Positions 1 through 11,842 are shown, counted from the stretch's first letter. The stretch is 64,000 nucleotides of DNA from Cristatella mucedo (GCA_009760855.2 WPIO01000005.1:3122501-3186500); one strand, 5' to 3'. Notes: a model not told the origin generated them from the sequence alone. Numbers and translations are program-made.

Positions 1-504
1 TGAAGTGTCCACAACGTAGCTTCCCATGGGACGACTGATAATTAATGACAAGGATAGTAATAATGGGTCTTTTGTATAGCGCCGTAGGAGAAATAAAAAT
101 GAAGCCACTGCAGGAGTGAAAGGTATCAAGTTTAGACAAGCAGCAGAAGGCAAAAGTGTATATGTATCGTGCTTAGTACAGCATGCAAAAGCACACAAGA
201 AGGTATTCATGGCCACCAGTTATTAAGAGCTCTGGCTAGCAAAATGCACTGAATTATACACACGCTAGCTCAAAAAGCACTCTTGTGCAAAAAATGACGA
301 GTTCACTGGTGCAAAGGGTAAGCTGAATGGAACACATATGTCTTTTCAGCTGAAGCTTAAATGATGCAAGGTCATTGCAGGTATCGAACGTTTCCGGAAG
401 CCTAGACTTTAATGCATATTAGCAAACGGTTTCAATTTATTTCTTACAAATGTACACAGAGAATACTTCGGATGCTGCCTGCGACTTATACCGATGTACC
501 GACA
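1..504. other. No recognisable feature
   Basis: AT-rich sequence without a convincing ORF, repeat or RNA gene. Nothing supported on either strand. Confidence 0.5.
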
Positions 505-1262
505 ATTTAACTTGTGACTACTCGCCCTACGACAATTGGCCTGTACCAACCGGCCTATACTGCAATTGATCTATATGACAACTGACCTTTGTCAAGTAGC
601 CCGAACATCAGAAATAGGCAATACAAATCAAACTGGTGCAGGTCGGTTTTCTTTGATCAAATTAGGTTATATATGTATAAATTAAGTTAAAGTATATTAT
701 AAGGATTGGATATCAGCTAGTATAAGTAAATATAATTGATAATTTGTGAACTTAAAAATTTTTGAACATACAAATATTTATAAATCATGGAGTCAGCGAT
801 ACAGTACGCAATTTCCCAGCCTGGAAATGCTACTGCGATATATAGAAACTTTGACTTCTGGAAAGTAATCCCTAATGCAAGCAGCACTTCGATATTTGTC
901 GCATAGTTAGTTGAGAAGCTACAGTAACATTAATATCGATGGTATCTAGAACGTAATGAACATTTTTTGAAACTTCTAAGAGAAAAAACTGTTTTACTAA
1001 TAATTCTGTTGCATGAATATAAAAAACTCAGACAGTCGTGAATTCATTCTTAATTTTTTGTATCAATTGTGTAAATTAAAAATTGTGTATTATTTTTATA
1101 AATTGACATATAGATCTATTGTCGTATAGGCCAGTTAGTACAGGCCAGTTTACATAGGTCCAATAGTCGCAGACCAGATGGTATATTTATCCATTGTCGT
1201 ATAGGCCGGTTGGTACAAGCCAATTGTAGGGTCAGTAGTCGTAGGTTCAATAGTTACCCAAC
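505..1262. mobile_element. Foldback-type element with long inverted arms
   Basis: The left arm (about 510-586) contains GCCTGTACCAACCGGCCTAT. The right arm (about 1102-1262) carries the reverse complement of this unit twice, as GTCGTATAGGCC(A/G)GTT(A/G)GTACA. The right arm is therefore itself a short tandem array, inverted relative to the left arm. About 515 bp of AT-rich sequence with no coding capacity lies between. This is the architecture of a foldback or non-autonomous DNA element. I found no clear target-site duplication. Confidence 0.6.
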
Positions 1263-2605
1263 CCTTATACCAGTGTGGCAATTTAGAGCATAGTTAAAAT
1301 CTAGAAACAGCACTTTTAATTCTTTTGGCTCTAAACCGCTCAGTTATTTCAAAGTATTCACAGGGAGCACAGTTCCCCTTTTTCTTGCTAAATCATCGAA
1401 TGATGGAATTTATGTTATGTGAAGTCACACTGCTCGAACCTTATTGTCACGCCCACTCAAGGTCGTGTTTAGCCTCCCTGGACAATTCCTGGCTGCAAGC
1501 TCGCTGATGTGTTGTTTATCGACTCACTTTTCTGGTTATGGTGTGTACAATTTTTAAAAAAAGGCCCGGCTAATTAGCGTCCGTATATAGCATTAGAAGA
1601 GCCTCTGCAGTTATTGTGCTTGCAATAGTCAAGAAAGAATTGCCTACAGCAGGACACAAACTCGCGACATGGGTCGTAAAGTGTGAGCGTCTTATCCTTA
1701 GCCATCATATCATCCCACAATGAAGTTGATTGTGGAATATGTAATATTGCTAGCTCATAGATGATCCAGTGGGTTCCCTTGATGTGAATGTCCTCAAGGA
1801 TATTCTTGAATAATAATAATGGTAATAATAAAATACTAGTTTAAGGCCATATGAGAACTAAATCTTTCCAAGTGATACACATATATTTGAACATAAGTAT
1901 GTCTAGTGTTTAAGGAATGCCTTATGGAGGTGGTTTCGTAAATGTTACTGAGAGTTTTGCCATTGTCACAATTGCTGGGAGTCACTGCATTATGTGATCC
2001 AAAATGCTTTAGCTCACTGCTTGTGCTCAACTCGGTCCTCGTGCCGACAGCTTTGAGTTGATGACCATCCCTCCCGTGTTCGGGAGATATGTGCCAGGCA
2101 GGAGGCAGGCTGAGGGGTATTGCACAGGCTTATGGTTGCAGACCGTTAACAATGATCCATTGTTCCTGTTAGCCCCTGTGCTCCTGTTTACAGATACGAA
2201 TCTCTCTTTTGACCGACCTGCCGGTTCATGTTGATGCCGAACCCTGGATACAAACGTCCGGTCAAGTTGTCATTTTAAAGTCGGCATTGAAGGTATAGCC
2301 AATGTCACAGGTCATCTATGAATTAGTATCAGTTAGGATTGATGATTGCGGAAGCAGTCTAGTCACAGCTTCTCCCATGCCTGGTCTGTGCATGTCATCT
2401 GTGGAGATGGCATGCTGGCATTTTGGATGTGATGCTGTGTGCAACTAAGTGTACATGAATTTGCTGACACGTGAGTGAATTTGCATGTGTGTTTTTATAA
2501 AAGTGAGCTCGGCAGATTTTTAAATTACTTTTTGGCCAAATGGTGATTTTGTTTATGTTCATTATGCAGCTGAAACAGAATGTCGCGGTTCTATCATCAT
2601 ATAAT
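1263..2605. other. No recognisable feature
   Basis: Short ORFs here (up to 64 codons) show no domain or splice context. A few AAT/TAA runs near 1810 resemble tails of the non-LTR elements seen elsewhere, but no body follows. Confidence 0.45.
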
Positions 2606-2610
2606 ATGTA

Positions 2611-2750
2611 TATTATTCATTTGTATAGCGCCCCAAGAGAACCTAATCTCTATTCAGGCGCTTCACATATGCCTCGGGGCTCGAGCCCACGACCTCAGCC
2701 AGACCTTGGTCGGGGTGAGCACCTTAACCGCCGGAGCAAACCAGCTCGGC
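2611..2750 (-). mobile_element. SINE-A (tRNA-derived), full-length copy
   Basis: On the minus strand this reads a tRNA-like head with an A-box-like GGTTAAGGTGCTC and a B-box-like GGGCTCGAGCCCC. It is followed by the tail hairpin GCGCCTGAATAGAGATTAGG..TTCTCTTGGGGCGC and then an AT-rich end. At least eleven related copies occur in the window (8.4, 13.6, 20.1, 32.1, 34.5, 37.6, 39.2, 41.6, 42.8, 47.1 and 63.2 kb). The repeat number and mixed orientation mark it as a SINE, not a tRNA gene. Confidence 0.85.
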
Positions 2751-3045
2751 ATGATTAGTAACAGTGAGTAGTCTATATCCGGCTATTACCTGGTTCACTA
2801 GACCCGGTCCTAAACCAGTTTACTCACCCCGTGTTTTATTCCATCTATGACTATGTCGTTCTGTTAGGAATCGAGTTGTTTTGGCAAATCCGGACATCTG
2901 AATATGTAAGGGTTGTCTGCTGTCCTCATGTCTCAGAGGAAAGAATAAAAGCCGTGAAATAATGTATCCTATTCCGTGTTTTTGCTGTCTAACAAGCAAC
3001 CGTCAAATCAGCAAAGTCTGTGGCCGAGCTTTAATGATAACAATG

Positions 3046-3328
3046 CAGTCAGTCCCCTTACTTACGAAATAGATATTGATTGGAAGATGTATCGCAAGTA
3101 GAATTTTCGTAAGTCGATAGTGGTATAGGATACGTTCTACTATGATACGTTCAGCCGCTTTCAGACATTGCTTCCTCCCTACTGTTTTCGGCATTGTCAA
3201 ATCTACTGACCATGAACGGATTTTGAAAGTTTTCTTGGATAATTTTTTAATTTTTCTCGTGACCGTGGCAAGTGCGTATCTCCGGATTTGTGTAAGTCGA
3301 ACCGTTGTAATTCGGGGGCTGACTGTAC
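3046..3328. mobile_element. Possible MITE with CAGTCAGYCCCC termini
   Basis: The left end reads CAGTCAGTCCCCTTACTTACG. The right end, reverse complemented, reads CAGTCAGCCCCCGAATTACA. About 285 bp separate these imperfect terminal inverted repeats, with decayed TCGTAAGTCG-type subterminal motifs inside. No transposase and no clear target duplication. A 123-codon ORF across it (minus strand) is likely fortuitous. Confidence 0.45.
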
Positions 3329-3334
3329 GCATTA

Positions 3335-4149
3335 GATTGTTCAGTCTCATTTCGATTCTGTGTCTTGAAATCATCTGTTTCTCGTGGTTATTCTAGCATT
3401 CATTTGTATAACCCAGTTGACTCCTATGTTTGCTAAATTTTGCATCGTGGCTGCTTCATTTTCTTTCGTCACCCCATGTGCATGACCTCACTCACAATAA
3501 AGGTCACACACTCGATCAAATATTTGCCTGTAATTGTATGCTGTTCTACCATATTCCTCACGTCTGACCACATGCAGATCTCATCCACTCTTTGGAGTGT
3601 GTGTCCTCTTAGGTATCAAACGTCATATCTGAATCCCCAAACTTTGAGATCTTGACATTAAGCTGTCTATCAAAACATCTTCGTTGTGTTTAATCCTACA
3701 TCCGACCTTCTCATTGGTGTTAAAATGCATATTTGTATCATGGTTATATATGGTATTCACAGAATAACACTTTTTGGGAGCACCTTCCATTGACTGAATG
3801 TAAGTAAGCATGCGGTACGACTGCACGGTCACTTTCCCCTGCACAAAGGTTTCGTCTGCACTGCCGAGCTTTGGTCTGCTAGATCTGTGGCAAACCGAAG
3901 GAGTGGAGTCAGAGCTAGCTCCTGAGGTACCCGAAATCGAGGTCGGCCACGAGTAGCAGCAGCACGAGTGTCGTTCTCCACTCCTGCAAGCAAGGTCTTT
4001 GTGACTCCGACATACGTGGTCTTGCAGTACGAGTTATATAAGCAGCTCATTGACTTCGAGGTTCGGTCTCTTTTAGTTCCTTCTATTCTCTTGCTGCAGC
4101 CTACTCGTGTGAATACTTCGTAATCAGGCTTCTTATCAAGCCACTTGCC
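3335..4149. other. No recognisable feature
   Basis: Several 70-codon ORFs on both strands show no recognisable domain. Nothing supported. Confidence 0.4.
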
Positions 4150-4390
4150 CCTCTTACTCCACTAGCAGAGTCGCTGTGCCTCTAACCCAATTGATTCTTC
4201 TTAAACCCTATGGAGACCGTGCCTTCTGTTCTTTTGCTCCTAAAGTGTCGAACTTGCTACCGGCTGACATCACGACATCTCCTGACGTGACATTTAAAAA
4301 GAAAACTCAAAACTGCCTGTTCTGTGTTGGCTCCGTCGGTGGAAACCGTCCTTCGTATGCCGTGCTGAAACAGTGCATGGTATACTAATC
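4150..4390 (+). mobile_element. LINE-A relic, C-terminal end of ORF2
   Basis: Translation around 4200-4330 gives LKPYGDRAFCSFAPK followed by a TSPDVTFKKKTQ-like stretch. This is a decayed version of the C-terminal motif (GDRAFSSYAPKAWNSLP...TFKRNLKTHLF) shared by the LINE-A copies at 7.1, 12.2 and 14.5 kb. The motif is typical of the region after the reverse transcriptase in L2/CR1-like non-LTR elements. The copy is truncated at both ends. Confidence 0.7.
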
Positions 4391-6351
4391 AGTAGACTTG
4401 CTTCCTTTCCATCAAATGTAAAATTCTCATTCTTATAAATGTTGTTATACCGTGCACTCTGTAGAGGCCTTGTCGATAAAAATAACAAGCAAGCCCAACC
4501 GAATTGTGCTGCTGGCTCAGCTGCTGTCACTGGCTAGGCTACACTTGAAGGCTCATTTATCATGCCTTTTTTAGGCAATCATGCTCAAAAAGCTTAAACA
4601 AAAAATGAAGAGGCGGAATACTGAGCCCGGAGCATCACTTGGAACTACATTCGAGCAGCCGTCGGGCTCTCCCCCGATTACGGCTTCGGTGTCTGTGGAG
4701 GAGAAGAGTGCTTCTGACTTCTGCTGATCTGAGCATCGCTGGATCTCGACAGGGCTCCTTATGCAGTTTCATTGCTAGCCATGACCTTCGTCTGCGTGTA
4801 ATAGCGTGCCGTGGCACATGACTGCAAGAGTCACTGCCATCACCCCAACGTTTTTCATTGATCCTTTTCCCGTTGGAGATCTCCTGTGCTCCATTAATGT
4901 AGGCAATATTTGCCAGAAGAGCATCAGTTAAAGGATTTCCTTAATTTGCCACACTAAGCGTTTATATATGTCATGGCCGTTTGACGGCTATGTTGTCTGC
5001 CACTTGCCAGTGGCTGCTGAGCACTGCAGCTTAACCAATCTGAGCAGCAGGATTCTTTTTCCTTGTTCACACACGCCAGTGAAAAGAAACCCTCGGTTGG
5101 CTTTAGTATCTTATCACAGGCAATCATCGTGTTGTCCCTTTTTATGTATTTTTGGTTGTAATGGCTCTGTAGTCTAATAATGCTTTACAAGAAAAGTTCT
5201 CCTTAATCATGTGAATGTTGCCCTGAAAACGTATCCGTTTTTGCTGCTGTTAGTCGCTATTGTGTATTGCCACAGAACACTCTAACCGGGCCATGGTCGC
5301 TGAAGAAGGCGATGCTGGTTGCCCTCGTACGGCCCTGCTGCACAAATAATGTAGACAATGCTCTAATGTTGCATACCGTGGTCCTTCCTGTGGCTTCATT
5401 CGTCAGTATTGCTGCCACACCTGTCACGTATACGTGAATGCTGGCATCCACTTTTGTCTTTGTTCGTGAAGGTACGTCATGATGAGTTGGTTAATATTTG
5501 TGCATCGCTGTTGTTCCCACTTTTAAAGGCAGAGAATAATCTTGACTGTGTCGTCCGTCTGTAAGCTGGTCTTGAATGAGAGTATTTAGCATGCAGCAGG
5601 CCTGGATGTGTTGATTGGTTATACTGTACTGAAAGTCTTGCAGACGTTTACTATCAGCTTGTGCCTGGTAATGTCCAAGCTTGCCTTCTTATTAGTACCG
5701 GACGCTTAACCCATTTGTGTGATAATATTATGGCGAGTTGTTGTGTAAAAATACATGTTTTATAGAACTATTTTTCTTGCCTTATCTTGTGATTTTGCTG
5801 TTCTCAGCTACTCGTAGTTATTTTGTGACATCGGAAAATGACGTCAAATGTCATGTATGACGTCAAATGTCATACATTATCCAGAGCTTTGGGGTCTGGT
5901 GGGCATGGTGTACGAATGCTACTGTGGGAGAACCTCCTTTCATACTATTTCGCGTAATGACTATGAATCCCCCAACTGTATTGTTGCATTGCTTGCAAAT
6001 ACCTTCAATTCCTTGAAAACTCGCTGGGTCAGAGGCTGTTGCTAATGCAGGCTTTGGTGTCTATTAGTTTTTCTACATGAATACTGCAAATCTGTGAACA
6101 CATACTGATACATACAGCAACCCTACCTTGCACTGTAACGGAACTACTGTATGCAATACATATTCTCGGGCCAAGTCACTGCCGTGTTAAGCCAAGGAGG
6201 TCCCAGGCCTTGACCATTATAAGTGTAGTCAATTACAGGAATGCGGAAGTATCATGTTTGCCAGCCAAGCTGTTGATGCAACTCTTATTTGACCTTCTTC
6301 CTTATGCATACGTTATCGGGTCATTGTTTGTAGGTGTCTAAGTAGCTCGGG
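4391..6351. other. No recognisable gene
   Basis: No domain, repeat family or splice-linked exon was recognised, apart from the CRE-like pair at 5.85 kb listed separately. Confidence 0.4.
5838..5876. repeat. Duplicated TGACGTCA-containing unit
   Basis: The unit ATGACGTCAAATGTCAT occurs twice in tandem with a few bases between. Each copy contains the perfect palindrome TGACGTCA, identical to the CREB/ATF consensus site. No coding start is nearby, so a regulatory role is only a possibility. Confidence 0.5.
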
Positions 6352-6440
6352 TGGTGTAGAAATTGAGTGCTGGCAGTGCTGGTGTCGCCAAATGAAATTG
6401 TATAGATGGTGTAGAAATTGAGTGCTGGTGTCGCCAAATG
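6352..6440. repeat. Short tandem duplication
   Basis: TGGTGTAGAAATTGAGTGCT followed by GGTGTCGCCAAATG occurs at 6352-6394 (with an extra GGCAGTGCT-like insert) and again at 6407-6440. It is a local duplication of about 55 bp period with no coding content. Confidence 0.75.
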
Positions 6441-6821
6441 CTCTGTTGCTACCTGTACATATGTTTCTGCTGCCATCGCCTAAACCCATATGTTATTGCA
6501 TCAGCAATGAGCATGAGCACAACTTGGGCATTTCTGGTTATCATATTGTCCGTAGCATGAGAATTCTACTGGCCTGTGGCATTCGTGAGAAAATGGGCAC
6601 ACTTGTAGGTCTGCACGCCTGTGTCTACGGCTGCTGGCTCCTGTTTGTGACCTGTTCGGCATGTTGCAAGTAGCCTTTCCGATCAATTTTTGTCCCTGCT
6701 CTGAACAGCCGTAGAGGGCAATTTGGTCTTGTTGCATTTAGGTCATTAACGTTATATTCCACTCCTTGTCGAGGACGACTAGTAAGCTGGCCGATGATTG
6801 AGCACTAAGCTTATACTAATA

Positions 6822-7494
6822 ATAATAATAACACACTTGATAAAGTGCCCTCAGAGAACTCAATCTCTTTCTAGGCGCTCTACATATGCTTCAAAGTAAG
6901 CATGATTGAATGGTTAGTAGTAGCATGCTCAATAAACAGCAAGAATCACATGGTTAGGGGTGACATGCACAGGGTCGCCATGCAAGTGTGGTTAGTGGCA
7001 GCATGCAGTGTCAGCCCGAATAAGCACATACAGGACGAATCACAGAGACCCACTAAATGCTGTCATAAAATATGTGCGTTTTTAATTTCTTTTTAAATGT
7101 GGTCAAGTCAAGGGATGTCGTGAAAGAAGTCGGGAGTGAGTTCCAAGCTTTGGGAGCATACGAACTAAAGGCATGGTCTCTCAAAGGATTTGAGGTTTGT
7201 AAACAGGTAAACAGATTGTAAATAGGTGAGGTATAGGTAAACAGTTGGATTCCAAAAAGCAAGTGGTACGATACTTAGCTTGCTGGGGCAGTAGATGTGA
7301 TCGGTAGGCTGGAGCCAAAGAATGAAGAGACCTGAAAGTGAGCGACAAAACCTTGAAGTCAATGCGTTGCTTGACTGGTAGCCAGTGCAGGTCGGTGAGA
7401 AGTGATGTGCTGTGGCAACTGCGATGCTATAGACAGAGGAGGCTAGCTGCAGAGTTTTGCACCAGCTGTAAGCCCCTGATGTGCTGTATTTCAA
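6822..7494 (-). mobile_element. LINE-A relic: ORF2 C-terminus plus 3' UTR
   Basis: Minus-strand reading enters near 7494 in a frameshifted version of the LQLVQNSAARLV...LHWLPVKxRIDFKVLSLTFRSL region. It continues into RDHAFSSYAPKAWNSLPTSF and FKKKLKTHIF (7053-7200), then through the 3' UTR. It ends in the hairpin GCGCCTAGAAAGAGATT..AGTTCTCTGAGGGCACTTTATCAAGTG and a TTATTATT tail at 6822. The copy is 5'-truncated and frameshifted. It abuts an oppositely oriented LINE-A 3' end at about 7495. Confidence 0.85.
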
Positions 7495-7646
7495 TGACTG
7501 CCCATGTTATTCATTTTGTTTGTTTTTCAAGCATGATTTTACTTACTATTCTATTGCGTATCACTTTGCAGCAAATGTAAAGCGCCTAGAAAGAGATTAA
7601 GTTCTCTGAGGGCGCTTTATCAAGTGCAATATTATATTATATTATA
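7495..7646 (+). mobile_element. LINE-A 3' end, inverted relative to its neighbour
   Basis: This is the LINE-A 3' UTR (TTTTCAAGCATGATTTTACT, then TTTGCAGCAAATGTAAAGCGCC). It ends in the hairpin AAGTTCTCTGAGGGCGCTTTATCAAGTG and an ATATT tail. Together with 6822-7494 it forms an inverted repeat pair whose 3' ends point outwards. Confidence 0.85.
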
Positions 7647-8204
7647 CTGCCTGCTCTAGTAGGTGGTTGTCTGAACCTGGTGTCGTGGGATATTAATCAC
7701 CTGCATGACTTACCAGGCTCAGTGATTTTAATACTAGTCTAATAAACCATCTACTGACTGTTCTTGTTAGTGCCTATCAGTTAGTGGCACCCGTGACAGA
7801 TGATGCGGTATATAGATTAGCATTGCAGTGGCTGCTGGCACCAAACACTTTGTATCGTTATCTTTCTTCTAGGCAGTGCCTGGCTTGTCAACATCATGCA
7901 TGTCAATCATTTCTTGACAGCTGTCATTGCTAAGTACGTCACTACCTTACTGTGCAGGCTGTTCAAGTCAATTTTCTATGAGTGTGCAGCAATGCAATGT
8001 ATGAGCAGGCAGCTGTTATGGCGTATCCTTGATCCTGCTTAGCCTCATTGACCCCCACCCACTGGCTCACACTTGCCGGCCCTTGCTAGTTTAATGGCCT
8101 TTCTTTTTAAGATAAGAGTCTGTTAATGAAGTTTGTATTGAAGGAAGAGTAGTTGCTTGGATTGCCGAGAGCAAGTGTCAGTGTTCGACCCCTTAGTAAA
8201 AATA
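7647..8204. other. No recognisable feature
   Basis: No ORF, repeat family or RNA gene recognised. Confidence 0.4.
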
Positions 8205-8428
8205 ACAATAATAAATTTGTATAGCCCCCTCAGAGAACTAAATCTCTTTCTAGGCACTAGCGCATGCAGTAAAGGATGTAGGTAATTATAATATGTGACA
8301 ACTTACATAGTGTCAGCACACAGTAGCACAAGGACAGTTCACGAGGATCCAGCGAATGCTTCGAGGAACAGGTGCGTTTGTTGCTTCTTTTAAGTGTCAT
8401 CAAGTCAGGGGATGTAAATAATAAATAT
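8205..8428 (-). mobile_element. LINE-A 3' end relic
   Basis: Minus-strand LINE-A tail hairpin (CTCAGAGAACTAAATCTCTTTCTAGG on the + strand), followed by 3' UTR words and the coding edge AGTCAGGGGATGT. Here the element is interrupted by the SINE-A copy at 8429-8557, which dates the SINE insertion as the younger event. Confidence 0.75.
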
Positions 8429-8557
8429 AATTCATTTGTATAGCGCCCCAAGAGAACTTAGTCTCTATTTAAGCGTTTCACATAGGCCTTGGAGCTCAAG
8501 CCCATGACCTCAGCCAGACCTTGGTCGGGGTGAGCACCGGTGGACCAAACCAGCTCT
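8429..8557 (-). mobile_element. SINE-A copy nested in LINE-A
   Basis: Same head and tail as the 2.6 kb copy: CATTTGTATAGCGCCCCAAG at the 3' end on the + strand, and TGGACCAAACCAGCTC at the tRNA-like 5' end. A small deletion has removed part of the A-box side. Confidence 0.8.
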
Positions 8558-8871
8558 GCATCCTTCACATGACGACAAGAGCCAGCTGTCTCTCGTACGT
8601 GTGCAGGCACGGCCGTCTGACTGAAACATCTCTGGCCCATTCTCGATACCCACATGGCAAGTGTGGAGCAAGTAAAGTATCACGGTCGTGCAGTGGAGAG
8701 AGACAGAGAGGTGGAGAGAGGGAGAATGGTGGCATACGGATGTAAGTTACTTCGTCGAGAGTGAGGTTCAGGCTTTATGAACATGCATATAAGTTCCCAA
8801 AGTTGTATACGTATATGTAAGTGCATAACTTTGAATCCTTTGCAACAAAGCCCACAGCTCTAGACCTACGG

Positions 8872-9000
8872 TTGGGCCTTGACGGCTATCACGACCGCTT
8901 GCAGGGACAATAAACGATTGTCCACCGCAGGATTCGAACCCAAGACCTCGAGACCGAGGTCGTGAAAAGCAACCACCTTACCTAGTGTGCTATCACGGCT
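8872..9000 (-). mobile_element. SINE-B (second tRNA-derived family)
   Basis: On the minus strand this has a tRNA-like head with the B-box GGTTCGAATCC and an anticodon-arm-like GACCTCGGTCTCGAGG. A body GCAGTGG..ATCGTTTATTGTCC..GCAAGCGGTCGTGATAGCC follows. Related copies lie at 23.2, 46.9, 48.0, 55.2, 57.1 and 62.1 kb. It lacks the SINE-A hairpin tail, so it is a separate family. Confidence 0.75.
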
Positions 9001-9002
9001 TT

Positions 9003-9620
9003 AGTTCTAACCATTTTCCAGAAGCGGTCCTGCTTCTGGCTTACAATGACCTGAACAATGCTGATCAGGGCAGGGTTTCCCAGCTGGTTCTCATAGAACT
9101 GTCGGCAGCATTTGACACAGTTGACTATCAGATCCGTCTGGAGTGCCATTCGACTAGCCTAGGTTTCACTGGAAGAGTGCCAAACTGGGTTGGTTCCTAT
9201 ATCAATGAGACGTGTCAGTGCTTAGATGCACAGGTTCATTGCTCTTGGTCGTCAGGCAAGTCCCTTAAGTATGGGATACCTCAGGGTTCGGTCTTCGGTC
9301 ATTCTTTCATTGCCTAAACTCACCCTCTGGCTGACGTCATTGCCAAACAGATTCTTGGCTTTCATATCTACCTGATGGCGCTTAGCTCTGTTTTTCGACC
9401 CTTGTAATCCTTGACCTGTATCCGACTCATTAAATACCTTTTAAGCCTGTATCGATGACATTCACAAGTGGGTGGCCTTTAACTTCCTGATGCTTACCGA
9501 TGATAAGACCATCATTATGCTCACGGGCAATCTGCTTCCACTGTCAATTCGGCCTACTTTCAGTGAGGAAGATTGCAAAAAATTAGGGCATGCTTTGACA
9601 AGAGCACGGCAGACAAATTA
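9003..9620 (+). mobile_element. Non-LTR reverse transcriptase relic
   Basis: The translated sequence matches the fingers/palm region of L2/CR1-like reverse transcriptase in order: LLLAYNDLNNADQG, LVLIELSAAFDTVDYQI (conserved AFDTVDH block holding the first catalytic Asp), LKYGIPQGSVFGHS (the GVPQGSVLGP block), and after frameshifts IDDIHKWVAFNFLMLTDDKT. The YADD block falls in a decayed stretch. Inactive fragment. Confidence 0.85.
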
Positions 9621-10139
9621 GCTGTCACATGTGGAACATCGCGTCCAGATCCACGTATTACCTTTATTCGGCACTTAAAGGTCCAGCATGGCATCTGTTT
9701 GCATCCTCAGTCTCACCATGTAAAAAGCCTTCCAGTAATTATTATGAATGTTTTATCTGCATGTCTTATATGTCCTTGCTAGAGTTTGATAGGAAATGAA
9801 AAAAAAAACATTTTATAAAACTGCTTAACTATACATGTTTCTGTCACCAACAATGCCTCTGCAGGAGCCGGGCCGAGGCCGCCCCCCCCCCCCGATGGAG
9901 CTAGCTGGTTTTTCTTGCCATGTTTGTGTGTTTCTGAGCGGCTCCTGCTATTTGGACTGCGACGTGAACCTGATTTCCTGTGCCAGCAAGGTATTTCCTG
10001 TGATGCACAAAAGGAGCAGGACGCCGACGTAATCTCTCACGACAGGGATTTCAGGACCATCTCTCCCAGAAGGGACTAGCAGGAGCAAGCTATGTCGGTT
10101 GGTCACACTACAGAGCATCGATCTCAACACACTCACATA

Positions 10140-10390
10140 AGCCTTCTCAGGAAGGATGACTTGGTCAGAATCTCACAGCTCATTCTGCTGGATCTCTCGA
10201 AGATATTTGACACGATTTATCATCAATTCTTTGGGTGTCTCGCCTACTCGTGGCTGGCATGACTCACCCAGTAATTAAAGTTCCATCTTAGTGGAAGAAT
10301 TCAGACTGTTGGTGTCAACCACGACGGTCATCCGGTGAGCCTTGAAAATATGGGGTATATTCCCCTTCTTGCCGGTACGTCATCACGGGT
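10140..10390 (+). mobile_element. Second reverse transcriptase fragment
   Basis: LILLDLSKIFDTIYHQF corresponds to the LLDLSAAFDTVDH block. The downstream FHLSGRIQTVGVNHDGHP and MGYIPLLAG correspond to the SYLxxRxQxV and YGVPQGSVLG blocks. The copy is more decayed than the neighbour at 9.0-9.6 kb and has stop codons between blocks. Confidence 0.7.
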
Positions 10391-11842
10391 AATCTCGGCT
10401 TCACTGCAAGCAGGTGGCACAGCTCAACCTGGACCTGGACCTGGACCTTTCCCATCCTTCCAATACGTTAAACTCTTAGCTGTCGTGCAGCTCGAGTTTG
10501 TAGACAAGAACTTGTCGGTTCTAGTCACATGACAGATCAAGCGATATCCCCATGCCGGAAGCTGCCATCGAAGCTAGTCCATGACACTTCCAAAACATGG
10601 CGTAGACCACAATACAACAACTGTATGTTGCTGATGAAGAGAGTGGCGTGTGAGCCCTTGGGATGCTCGACAATGTGCAGTTTGCTTTGACAAGCGCCTC
10701 ACATCTCATTATGGCTAGGAGCTCGACTAGCTTTATCGGCTATACAATTCGTTGAGCTCGTGCTCGTTTTTGTGTACGAATGTATAAGGGCAAGCGAGCG
10801 TGTGTGTATGTGTGTGCTTGCATGTGCACTCACGTGTTTGTGTGTGAGTGCATGTGTGTGTAGATAATGTTATATCTAGCGCTTCAAGGGACTGCTAAGG
10901 AATCGCTGAAACCGCTCTGATACACGCAGGCACTGTATGCAGACTATTTCAAAATATGAAAGCAGTCGATACTGTCAGTACCTCAGAAATTTCACAATAG
11001 TCTTCAGTTCTACAAGCCTTCAAGTAATAGGCACGAGGGTGGCCTGTGCAGGCAGGAAGCTGGCAAAAATCTGAGATCACGTCAGAGCCTACATGCAACT
11101 GATAACTAATTATTAATTGCTACACATCCAATTTATAGTGATAATAATTCAGATCCACTAATAAACTCTAGCAACTGCATTAATCCAGGCCGATTATAAT
11201 GCTTGCGTTTTTCTGTCCTACTTATATTGATACAGCCTTCGGAATTTAGATGCAAAATACCTAACTGCAATGAATCTATCGTAGCTGTCTATTTTTTACT
11301 TCAACACCATATCAGGCTGTAACAATCATTCGGTCGCAGATTTTCAGTCTCGATCACCACAGCATTTGCTGCAGCTGTTATCTCATTTTCACCAAAGTAG
11401 CACTTGGGGCAGCAAGCTGGGCTTCGAGCCATCATCTGAGATAACGGCTTCTCTGACATTCAGGTCGCCAGTACACTTGGCAGCAGACAGTTGAACATCT
11501 TCTACTTCAGTCCTACCACATAAAGTACCTCAAACGATTATCATTTGTATGTATTTATGTGTGCATTTACAGTACCTGCCAATATATAGGTATGTACTTT
11601 AATGTATGTATGGGTTCTCGTAATGTATGTATTGTATGCATGTGTGTATCTGTATCCCTACCGGTGACTCCACGAAACCACAATTCCAAGTGGATGTCGG
11701 ATGCGAATTTCTTATTAGAGATCTCAAAGGCTAGGTATCTTAAGGTGCACATAATGTAGCCTTTAGACTTATTTCGCAGAGAAAAGAGACAGTGGGAGGC
11801 ATAGCTGAGTCAGGAGAACACTCAAGGAAGTGAGTAACAATA
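10391..11842. other. No gene; GT-rich imperfect repeat at 10795-10862
   Basis: An alternating GT/GC/AT-rich tract lies at 10795-10862 and a short CCTGGA triplication near 10428-10446. The remainder has no recognisable coding or repeat content. Confidence 0.45.

Noticed and set aside
8872-9000. tRNA gene on the minus strand (GGTTCGAATCC)
   Set aside because: Belongs to the SINE-B family with at least six other copies here.
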